Below the pieces are notes generated by a model, which was not told where the DNA came from, did no database searches, and was given only the letters and a program-made list of their open reading frames with translations. 64,000 nucleotides of DNA from Aureococcus anophagefferens. Taxonomy: Eukaryota; Sar; Pelagophyceae; Pelagomonadales; Pelagomonadaceae. The position numbers and the translations under genes are program-made. Positions 38,873 through 48,497 of the stretch are shown here, piece after piece (the stretch's first letter is position 1; the number at the start of each line of letters is the position of its first letter). Location of the stretch: positions 2,196,196 through 2,260,195 of the forward strand of contig NW_008705564.1 of NCBI RefSeq assembly GCF_000186865.1, given 5' to 3'.

Positions 38873-39892
38873 GGCGGCGGCGGCGCGCGCTACGGCGGCA
38901 AGGGCAAGGGCAAGGGGTCGGCGAACGCGCTGTGCCTGCGGACGCCCTGCGCCGTCGCCGCGAACGACGCGCTGCGGGACCGGTTCAAGAGCTACTGGGA
39001 GTACGTGTCGCGGAGCCAGACGTCGCAGGAGGGCGGGACCTACTACAAGGCGTGCCGGGGCGTCCACGCGCACGGGTCCGCCGTCGGCGAGTCCAAGGAG
39101 GAGGCCAAGGCCGTCAAGGGCGTCGGCGACAAGATCGCGGGCAAGGCCGTCGCGTTCCTGCGCTGGGCGCGCTACGCGCGCGAGGGCTGCGCCATCGTGT
39201 CCCTCGGCCGCTTCGAGAAGCGCGCGGAGGAGCAGCGGTGGTGGCGCGTCGAGTGCCTCGAGCGGCCCTGCGGCCGCGTCATGGCGCGGCGGTCCTGGGG
39301 TTTACTGGGAGAGCCGGGCTTCGACGAGTGCTTCGAGGACTTCATGCACCGCGGCGACCTCGAGAAGAAGACCTGGATCGCGGCCAAGAAGCGCGAGGGC
39401 TACGCGGCCGTCGGCGACGGCGGCGACGGCGGCGCGGACGGCGGCGGCGCGGCCGCGGTCCACCACGAGGCGCGCGCCGAGGCGACGGCGCGCGCCGAGG
39501 GCGCCGCCGTCGCCCGCGGCGAGGGCGTGCGCGGCCGCGCGTACCGGCCCAAGCTCCTCGACGGCAACGGCGACGTCTCGGGCGTCGCCGCGATGCTCGT
39601 CGCGCTCCACCGCGAGCAGCGGACCGCGGGCTTCGCCGGCGTCGACAAGGAGGCCCTCGCGGCCCTCGCCCAGCCCCTCACGGTCGTCGCCATGGCGCCG
39701 CGCGCGGGCGAGCTGTACGGCGCGATCTCGTCGCTCCGGGGCACGCTCCTGAAGAACGACGTCGTCGAGACCTACCCGCTCCAGAACAAGAAGTACCGCC
39801 TCACGACGACGCCCGGCCGGGGCCTCGTCGCCGGCGTCAAGCTCGCCGCGGACCTCGACGCCGCCTACCGCGCGCACGCCGGCGAGGCGCCC

Positions 39893-39923
<31 letters not shown>

Positions 39924-40966
39924 GGCCCGCGGCGGCGGACGCGCCCATCGTCGTCCTCGACAGCGACGACGACGACGCCGCGCCGCCGCCGCGCGCCGCG
40001 GCGCCGCGCGCCGCGGAGGCGGCCGCGGCGCCGCCGGCGAAGCGGCGGCGGCGGAGCTGCCTCGGCCGCGTCCGCGAGTCCGTCGCGGGGTCGCTCGCCT
40101 TACCGTTCCTCGACGTCTTCGAGCTGCGGCTCGTCGTCGACTCGCGGGAGAAGCGGCAGACGGGCAAACGCGAGGCCGAGGCCATCGTGGGCAAGCTTTG
40201 TTTAGGCGAGGCGCCCGTCGCGAGCGCCGTGCGCAAGGAGGCCGTCGCCGTCGGCGACTACCTGTGGATCGCCGTGCCGAAAGCGCGGGCCGGCGACGCG
40301 CGCGCCTGGCGCGACGCCGGCGTCGTCGTCGGCCCCGTCGTCGAGCGCAAGTGCGTCTCCGACTTCCGGACGACGGTCAAGGGCGGCACGCACCACGCGA
40401 AGCAGACGCTCGCGATGAAGCGCTGCGGCCTGCCGGGCATCTACGTCGTCGAGGGCTGCCTCGAGAGCGTCGAGGCGACCGCGGACCGCGCGCGGCTCCA
40501 CGGCGAGATGGCGCGGCTCGAGCTCGAGGACGGCTTCGTCGTCCACCGCGCCGACTCCTTCGACGGCACCGCGCGCTACCTCCAGACGCTCGACGCCGTC
40601 CTCACCGCGGACCTCGGGCGCCGGTCCGCGCGGGACGTCCTCGACGGGCCCGACGTCGCGGCCTACGCGGACGTCTGCCGGGGCGTCGACGTCGACGAGA
40701 AGCGCTGGCCGCTCGCGTCCAAGTTCGGCGCGTTCCTCCTCCACGTGCCCTCCGTGAAGCCCGAGTACGTCGCGCCGCTGTTGGAGGCCTACGCGACGCC
40801 CGCGGCGCTCAAGGCCGCGCTCGACGCCCACGCGCTCGAGGAGCCCCTCCTGGCCAAGGTCCTCGCGCCGGGCAAGACGCGGCGCGCGGACGCCGCGCGC
40901 GTCGCCAAGTTCTTCACGGACCCGGAGTACGCGCGGCCCCCGAACCCGATGGCGAGCCCCGTCTAA
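38786..40966 (+). CDS. MUS81: MUS81 structure-specific endonuclease subunit
   Basis: 726 aa in one exon. After a Gly/Arg-rich RGG-like N-terminus comes a helix-hairpin-helix region (about residues 45-130, with AVKGVGDKIAGKAVAFL) and a winged-helix-like middle part. The linker is poly-Pro/acidic, followed by the ERCC4 nuclease domain (about 445-600): VVDSREKR, GDYLW, and the catalytic VVERKCVSDF (the ERK-x3-D signature). A C-terminal helical region contains tandem Ala-rich segments. MUS81 pairs with an EME1-type partner to cut recombination and replication intermediates in the nucleus. The RGG-type N-terminal extension is unusual for the family. Confidence 0.92.
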
Positions 40967-41102
40967 GGAGACGTCGCGTCCTGTCTGGCTATTTTCGGCA
41001 TCGTTTAGGCATCGTTGAACTCAATTTGCAGGCTCTTTGGCCCCCGCGGCCCGAGCTGCTGGCACCACCGGGTCCCAGGAGCTGGTCGAGGCGGCCGCTG
41101 TC

Positions 41103-41792
41103 ATGGCGGATGGCGCCCTCGACGAGTCGAACGAGGGCTTCAAGATGCTGCGGGCCATGGGCTGGAAGGAGGGCGCGGGCCTCGGCAAGGGCGAGAAGGG
41201 CCGCGTGCTGCCGCTGTCGGCGACGTTGCCCGAGGAGAGCGGGCGCCTCGGCCTCGGCCGGGCGACGCAGGAGGAGGACATGACGACGAACGCGGCGAAG
41301 CAGCGGCGCAAGCTCGACTCGGAGCTCGAGGACACGGCGGACCGGAAGCGCCGGCGCGAGGAGAAGGCCGCGGGCGAGCGCGAGCTCGCCGCGACGCTCG
41401 AGGCGCAGCACGCGAACTTCTACTGCGCGTGCTGCGACAAGCAGTACAAGACCGTCGCCGAGTTCTCGAACCACCTCTCGTCCTACGACCACGGCCACCG
41501 CAAGCGCTTCGCGGAGATGCGCGAGGCCGAGCGGAGCCGCGCCGGCGGCGCCGACGCGGTCGCGGCGAAGCGGCGCAAGGAGGACGCGCGCCAGGCCCGC
41601 GAGCTCCAGCGCCAGATCGACGCCGCCGCGGCCCGCGCGCCGCCGCCGGCCGCCGCGCCGCCGGCGGCCGCCGCCGCGCCGCCGGCGTCGACCGCGCCCG
41701 CGACCGCGTGAGACGCGCCGCGCGCGAAATTCGGCTTCGGGCTCGCCAAGAAGCCGACCGGGAAGATCAAGTTCGGGTTCGGTAAGAGATAG
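41103..41792 (+). CDS. G-patch and U1-type zinc-finger protein, with in-frame TGA before a conserved tail
   Basis: A G-patch (SNEGFKMLRAMGWKEGAGLG...GRVLPL) is followed by a coiled basic helix and a C2H2 finger of U1-like spacing (FYCACCDKQYKTVAEFSNHLSSYDHGHRKRF, the span at about 41418-41510), as in GPATCH8/ZNF804 proteins involved in RNA processing. The frame reaches a TGA at 41709-41711 after 202 codons, but the same frame continues as AKFGFGLAKKPTGKIKFGFGKR-stop to 41792. That tail is typical of this family. The TGA overlaps a GTGAG that could be a weak donor. Readthrough, a retained intron, a sequence error or a real stop are all possible. The first ATG was chosen as start. Confidence 0.82.
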
Positions 41793-41796
41793 GGGG

Positions 41797-41982
41797 CTAG
41801 GGGCGCCGGTCGTGGGCCGCGGGCCGCCGCCGCTTCGGCGGCGCGAGGAAGAAGTGGCGGTACATGAGGAAGACGGCGACGCAGTAGCACAACCCCGCGA
41901 CCCAGTACGCCGCGCGGATGATGCGCTTCTCCGCCGCGATCTCCGCCTCGAGCTCGTCCGGCGTGAGGTTCGGCGAACGCAT
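41797..41982 (-). CDS. Small single-pass membrane protein
   Basis: 61 aa with one central transmembrane helix (YWVAGLCYCVAVFLMYRHFFL), an acidic N-terminal helix and a basic C-terminus. The size and layout match small integral membrane proteins of respiratory or ER complexes, but I cannot name it. It ends four bases from the tail of the convergent G-patch gene. Confidence 0.6.
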   Translation of the reverse strand: MRSPNLTPDELEAEIAAEKRIIRAAYWVAGLCYCVAVFLMYRHFFLAPPKRRRPAAHDRRP

Positions 41983-42309
41983 GGCGGCGTCGCGGCGTCG
42001 CGGTCGCGGTCGCCGCGCGAGGAGGCAAGCGGGCCGTCGTCGCCGACGACCAGCGCGTTGCAACGAGCACCGCGGGCGCTGCCTCGCCAAGGTCGCGGCG
42101 GCGAGCGTATGAGCGCTTGGATTTGCTCCAGGCGCGCGGTCGGAGCGCGCGTCGGTGGGCGCCGATGGGCAGCCCAGATGAGCAGCCCGCAGTCGACGCA
42201 AACGATGTTGAGGTCATTCTTTACCCGAGGGGCAGCCGTCGACGCGATATGTGAGCGTCTGCGAAGTGGGAGGGAGAATCGGTCAGACCGTCCACTTACC
42301 TCGACTCCG

Positions 42310-43113
42310 ATGGCGGACCGTCCTCCTACGTCTGAGGCGCGCCGTCCCTCGCGCCCGTCGCTCATGACCGCGTGTAACATCGCTCTCGAGTTTCTGCCTG
42401 CCGCTGGCGTCATTGGCGTGAAGTCTGTTTCGAAGGAGATGAGAAGCGCGGCGCGTCTCGTCCTCACTAGAGGTCGCTACCGGCCCGTGACTCGCTGCCT
42501 GGAGCTGGTGAGCCGCTTGGGAGCTCCAATGAGTGACAGTGATTTCCGCGAAGCGCGTCGCTCACTCGCCGAGGGGGACGTGGCGAACGTCCGCGCGGGC
42601 TGGCTGCTCGAGCCGTCGCTCGTCCTTGAAGCGGTCTTGCAGGCGGACGCACGAAGGGAGATGTGGGGGGGGAGGCTCACAGAATGGGCCCTACGGATCT
42701 TCGAACCCTCGAGCGACGGCCTCGAACGGATCGTCGCAGCGGTGGAGCATGTCAACCCGCAGCAGCACGATTTATTCAAACGATTATTTTATACGTCTGA
42801 TTTTGATTCCTGGATGACCTTTGTTGGGAGAATCGTCGATCCCGACGGACGTCCCGACATTCCGGACGGCTACGTTGAGAGCGCTGAGGCCCGACTTTCC
42901 CAGGCGCTAGGACACTGGAGCGATCCGAATCATGCGTTCGAAGCAGCATTTGCTTATTTTGAACCTTTAGTTAATGACAACGTGAAAGACTACTACGATC
43001 TTGTGGAATTCGCAAGAACGACAACTTTGGGTTGGGAAGATCAGGCCAAGCGCGAAGTGTTCGTTGACAGGTTTCAGGAAAAACTGGAGGAGGATGATGA
43101 AAACTGGAGGTAG
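42310..43113 (+). CDS. Unknown 267-residue protein, unusually low G+C
   Basis: No family recognised. The N-terminal NIALEFLPAAGVIGVKSVSKEMRSAARL has the feel of an F-box-like helix pair; the rest is acidic and helical, ending FVDRFQEKLEEDDENWR. Third codon positions include many A/T, especially from 42700 onward (for example TTATTTTATACGTCTGATTT), unlike all neighbours. It may be a recently acquired gene, a member of an expanded lineage family, or a young copy. Confidence 0.6.
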   Translation: MADRPPTSEARRPSRPSLMTACNIALEFLPAAGVIGVKSVSKEMRSAARLVLTRGRYRPVTRCLELVSRLGAPMSDSDFREARRSLAEGDVANVRAGWLLEPSLVLEAVLQADARREMWGGRLTEWALRIFEPSSDGLERIVAAVEHVNPQQHDLFKRLFYTSDFDSWMTFVGRIVDPDGRPDIPDGYVESAEARLSQALGHWSDPNHAFEAAFAYFEPLVNDNVKDYYDLVEFARTTTLGWEDQAKREVFVDRFQEKLEEDDENWR

Positions 43114-43265
43114 GCGCGTAGGCGGGGTGCGTCGCCTTATGCGCTAGAGAGGAGGATGAGCTCTACTAGTCTAATACACACTTTAATACACCCTTACATC
43201 GTCCCCTCAGGCCTGGGGGTTCAACACGAGTGCAACGTAAAGGAAAACGTACCTAATTCGTCGGC

Positions 43266-46200
43266 TTAAAAGGAGAAGGCCCCGAGCTGCCAGGGGTTGC
43301 CGGCGTGGCCCTTGCCCGGCGGCCCGGCGACGTAGGGCGACACGTCGAGGACGTCCCGGCCGTGGCGCCGCGCGTCGGCGGCCTTCTTCTTGGCGACGAC
43401 GAGGCGCAGCTTCGCCGCGTGGACCTCGTCGGCGGCGCGGGCCGCGGGCGCCTCGGGCCGGCGGAGGACGGAGGCGTCGACGGCGTAGAGGGGCCGCGCG
43501 GTCACGGCCGCGCCCGCGTAGAGGTCGGGGTCGCGCGGCGCGGGCGCCTCGCGCGCGGGCGCGGGCGCCTCGGCGGCGGGCGCCGGCGCCGGCGGCACCT
43601 CGACGAAGGCCGCGGCGGCGCCGACGGGCGCGACGAAGGCGCCGGCGGCCGCGTCGAAGGCCGCGCCGCCGTCGCCCGCGAGGCCGTCGGCGTCGCGCGC
43701 GGGCGCCTCCGCGGGCGGCGGCCGCCGCCGCGCGGGCTTGGGCCGCGGGGGCCGCGCGGCCGCCGGCGCGGCCGCCGGCGGCGGCCGGGGCTTGGGCCCG
43801 CCCGCGCCGACCCAGCGCGCGGGCGCCTTGCGCGGCGCGGACTTCGGCCTTTTCGCGGCGCGCTTCCCCGGGCGCCGCTTGCCGCCGGGCGGCGCCGAGT
43901 CCGGCCGCCGCTTGGGCCGCGCGGCCGCGGCGACGTGGAAGGCCTCGTAGGCGCAGTCGACGGCCTCCGCGGCGCCGTCGTCGCCCGGCGGCGGCGCGCC
44001 GGCGGCGGCGGCCCGGAGCCCCTCGCGGACGTCGTCGCGGAAGCGGCGCGTCGCCCCGCGGGCCGGCGCCGCCGACGCCGGCCGCGCCGGCGTCTCCGCC
44101 GACGACGACGACGACGACTCGCCGTCGGACTCGGACGCCGCGCCCGCGCCCGCGTCGCTCCGCCGGGGCGCGCGGCCGGCCTCCGCGCGCGTGTAGACGG
44201 TCTGGATGCGGCGCGTGATGCGGCTCCGCACGCTCTCCTTGCGCGGCGCGCCCGCCGGGGGCCGCGCGGCGCCGCGGTACTCGACGCGCGACTCTTGCGT
44301 TGCCGGCGCGGCGGGGCCGCCGCGGGGCGCGCGCGCGGGCTTGGGCCCGAGGGACAGGCGCGGCCGGTAGGTCGTGCGGTTGTTGCCCGTGCGCTGCATC
44401 ATGTCGAGGAAGCGCGCGTTGCCCATCATGCGCTTCGCGTGGAACGTTCCCCTCAGCAGCCGCCGCTGGCCGCCCGGCGGCGGCGCCGCGGCGCCCTTCA
44501 CCGGCGACGCCGGCGACGCCGGCGACGCGTCGCCGGTGCCCGGCGACGCGCGGCCGCGCCGCGCCCACTCCTTGCGGTCCCAGAGCAGCGTCTCGACGTA
44601 GCCGAGCAGCTCGCTGTCGTACGTCGCCCGGAGCTGCGACGACGTCACGCGGAGCGCGTAGAGCCCCGCGGCGCCCACGAAATCGAACAAGGCGCCGACG
44701 GCGAAGCGCAGGCCGTCCTGGCCGCCCCGGTTCACGAGGCCCGTCACGGGGTAGACGCCGTGGGCCGAGGGCAGCTTCCGCTGCGAGGGCCGCGTCGCGT
44801 CCCAGTGCTCGTGGAGCGCGCACTTGGCGCGGCGCATGTCGTCGACGTCGAGGCGCGCGGCGTCGCGCACGGCGCGCCGCGCCTCGAGGCGCTTCGCGCG
44901 GTTCGCGGCGCGCTGCCGCGCGCGCGCCTCGTCCTTGCGGCGCCGCTCGTCCTGTTTTGCCGCGACGCGCGCGAGGCACGCGTCGCGCGCGGCGCTCACG
45001 AAGGCCGGCGCCTCGTCGCGCGGCGCCGCGACGACGGCGTCGACGCTCGCGGCGTCGGGCGCGTCCGCGGGGGCTTTGTAGGGCAGGTACGCCTCCTTCG
45101 GCGGCCCGACCCGCAAAATCTTCACGAGCCGCGCCTCGCCGACGGCGGCGAGCACCTTGGTCTGCGCGCGCCGGTTCACGATGAGCTCGCCGTCGACGTA
45201 GGACACGAGCTTCAAAAGCTTGAAGCGCTTCGTCCAGACCCTTCGGTCCGCGCGGTAGTGCGCCGCCGCGGACCGGAGCTCCCGGGCCGCGTCGCGCGAC
45301 CGCGCCTTGGCGTCGTCGGGCCCCGGCGCCTCGGCGCCGGCGATCGCCAAGGTGCGCCGCGCGGCGCGGTCGCGGTGCCGCGTGTCGCGCTGCGCGTCGC
45401 GGAGCTTCCGCTCCGCGGCGACGTGGCGGTGGAGCCGCGCGTGGCCCCGGAAGTCGTTGAAGAAGGCGCGCGAGTTGGACACCATGCGCTTCACGGTCAC
45501 CGTGTCGTGCTCCGTGAGCGCGAGCGTGTGGGACCCGCCAAAGGCTAAAGAGCGGCACCGCGCGTACGACAAAATCGGCACCAAGTTCGGCAGCGGCATG
45601 ACGTTCGACGACGTGTGGTGCTCCTTGGCGTGGCCGAGCTGGCCCGCCGTCGCCTCGCCCCAGACGTAGGTGTGGCCGCTCTCCGTCCAGGCCGCGGAGA
45701 ACGACGCGCCGGCCGCGATGCCGATGACGCCCTTGTCTAAAAGCGCGTCGAGGCGCGCGGGCGCGGCGCGGTGCTCGAGCTCCGCCGTGCCGAGCTGGCC
45801 CGACGATCCCTTTCCGAAGCTGAAGACCTCGTGGGACGAGCTCAGCAGCACCGTGTGGTTGCCGCCGCACGCCACCCTAAGGCACCGGAGCCGCGCGGCC
45901 CCGAGCCGCGACCGCCGCGGCAGGAGCACGGGCCCGAAGGTGAACGCCCGCGCGTCGGCCCGCGCCCGGTTCGGGGTCCCGTCGACGGGGTCCGCGGCGA
46001 CGCGCCGCAGGTCGCGGCCGAGCTGGCCGCTGTCGCCGAGGCCGCACGTCAGCAGGCGGCCGTCGCCGTCGACGAACGCCGAGTGGAACGTGCCGCAGGC
46101 GAGCTGGCGCACGGGCACGCCCCGCGACCCGGGCACGAGCACGGGCTCGTAGAGGGGCACGAGGTCCGACATGTCGTGGGCCTCGGTACGCGTCGCGCCG

Positions 46201-48331
46201 TCGGTCCGGAACGTCGTCGGCACGCCGAGCGCGCCGTTGATGCGGTGGCCCCAGGCGTAGAGGCCGAAGCTCCGCGAGTCGTCGTGGTCCACGCCGCCGC
46301 AGAGCGTGTGCTCCGTGCCGCAGGCGACGTGCAGGACCAGGACGCCGTCGAGCACGCCGCCCAAGACGCGCGTCGGCCGCTCCGCGCGCGGCACGTCCCT
46401 GCCCAGCCCGAGCTTGCCGTTGCTGTTCTCGCCCCAGACGAAGCAGGCGCCGTTCGTCGAGATGGCCGCGCTGTGGCGCCAGCCGCAGGCGACGGCGACG
46501 ACGACGACGCGCTCCGTGAAGAGCCGGTCGTGGTGCTTCGCGATGGACTGGTAGAGGGGCCCCTCGTCGACGTCCTCGTCGCGCGGGAACTCGACGAGCG
46601 TCGGCAGCTTGCGCGGGACGAGGTCGCCGACGCCGAGCTGGCCCTCGTCGTTCGCGCCGCACGCGTAGACGTTGCCGTCGTAGCACGCCAAGACGCTGTG
46701 CGACCCGCCCGCGGCCATGTCGAGGACCTTGTGGCCGTCGCCCTGGCGCGTCGCGTGCTTCTCGTCGTGGCGGTGGCCGAGGCGCACGGCGACGTAGCGC
46801 CGGAAGGCCGGGCCGTCCGGGGGCACGTCGCTGTCGGACGAGATGTACGCCGCGTTCGTCGAATCCGGGTCGAGCTCCTGGAAGGCCCTGCGCATGGCCC
46901 GCGCCTGCTTGCGGCTCAGCGTGAGGCCGCCGGCGGCGTCCTTCGACGGCGACGTCGGCGACGCGCCGCCGTCCGCGGCGATGCCCTCGGCGTGCGCGCG
47001 GTGGTGCGCGTGGCGGGTGTAGTCGCGGACGCCCGCCTTCGCGCGGTCCTGCTCGTCGAGGCCGTCGAGCGCCGCGCGGTGGGCGTCGAGGAAGGCGCGG
47101 GACAGCTCGTGGGGGAGCTCGATCTGGTTGTAGTCGTCGAGCTTCGGGTAGATGCGGTTCAGCGAGCCGAGCTGCCCGTCGTCGTCGTTGCCGAACGTGA
47201 GCACGTTCGGGCTCGCGGTCTTGTAGCAGTGCACGGGCAGGGGCGGCACGCGCGCGTTGTGGAAGGTCGCGTCGTCGCTGACGACGTAGTGCCAGATGCG
47301 GACGACGTGCGTCGCCACGCGGAGCTCGTCCCACGACGGCCGCGCCTGGGCAGCAAAAGGGTGCGAAATTCCCAACTTCAAAGGCTCCTATCTCGGCCGT
47401 TTTCCACTCGTTTCGGCTGATTTTTGGACGAACGATCATCTCTCGGAGCGCTCTCGAAGCGTGGATGCTGTTTCCGGAACGCGCGCGCGCGGAACACTCA
47501 CGTTGAAGCGACGTTGAATCACCCTTTTGTGGCTCTGGGCCGCGCGGACACGTAGACGTGCTTGGGCTCGGCCCAGCCGTCGCCCGCGAAGGCCACGGAC
47601 GGCGGCTCGATGAGGATGGAGTCGGACCGCGACGCCATGTTCACGCGCACGGGGTGCGACGGTCTCCGCAGCAGGCGGATCGCGTACCACTCGCCGACGC
47701 CGGGCGTGACGATGTGCATCTCGTTCGCGAGCGGCGGCTCCTCGGAGAAGCAGAAGCGGTGGGGCAGCAGCTCGACGCCGCTGGCCGTGGTCAACGCCCG
47801 CTGGTGCTCCGCGACGTGCTCGCCCCGCAGGAGCTTCGCGTCCGACGCGACGTCGCGGAGCTGCAGCAGCGCGGCCTCGAGCTTGTCGTCGGCCGCGCCG
47901 GCCGCGGGCGACGACGGGGCCTCGCGGGGGCTCTTGGCGCCGCCGACGGCGAGGTGCTCCGAGCCCTGGAGCCGCACGGAGAGGCGCTGCGCCTTGCCCC
48001 GCTGGTCGCCGTGCGTCTCCGCCAGCGCGTACTGGTCCTCGGCGAAGTCCATCATCTCCTTCTTGAGGTGGAACTCGCGCACGGCCTGGGCCGTCGACGC
48101 GCGGCCCACGCGGTCCGCGCCGCGGAGCAGCTTGCCGACGACGCTCGGCGTGCTCGGCGCCTTCGGGCCCGGGCTCGACGCCGTGGGCCGCGGCGCCGCG
48201 GCGGCGCCGTCGTCGGCCTTGGGCTCGGCCTTGGGCGTCGTGATCGTCACCTTGGGATTCGCCTCGGCCCGCGCGAGGTTCGTCTTCGTCATGCGCATGC
48301 CGATCTTCGCCATGGCCTCGGCGTAGCCCAT
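43266..48331 (-). CDS. Giant RCC1-repeat protein
   Basis: Exons are 48331-47546 and 47345-43266 (1621 aa), split by a family-A introner. The N-terminal part ends in an Ig/FLN-like beta module (PPSVAFAGDGWAEPKHVYVSARPSWDELRV) that the introner interrupts. About seven RCC1/ATS1 blades follow (VACGWRHSAAIS, VWGENSNGKLGLG, VACGTEHTL, LTCGLGDSGQLG, VFSFGKGSSGQLG, VWGEATAGQLGH, LAFGGSHTLAL), encoded at about 47200-45510. The second half is basic, coiled and ends in a long Pro/Ala/Arg-rich disordered tail. RCC1 blades suggest a GTPase regulator or scaffold; no catalytic assignment. Confidence 0.85.
47346..47537 (-). mobile_element. Introner family A (A7), intron
   Basis: TSD GGCCGCGC (47338-47345 and 47538-47545). 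The host-strand intron begins GCGCGGCC-CAGAGCCAC and ends GCTGCCCAG (200 nt, GC-AG). The donor-side TIR has mutated (CAGAGCCACAAAAG), the acceptor side is intact. Confidence 0.94.
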
Positions 48332-48497
48332 GGTTGCCGCTACGGGCTGCCCCGCAGGACGCACACACACAGCACGCAGTCCGCGCTCGTGTAGTAACGA
48401 CGACACCTTTGGTTTGTGACGGTTAAGAAGCACCCATGTTGAGTCGCAGTTGCTGCCGACACACTGACATCAGTCCGCAAGCAGGGGATTTGAGAAC

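Noticed and set aside
38776..41283. 835-residue plus-strand ORF overlapping MUS81
   Set aside because: Frame-shifted shadow of MUS81; the real frame carries the ERCC4 motifs.
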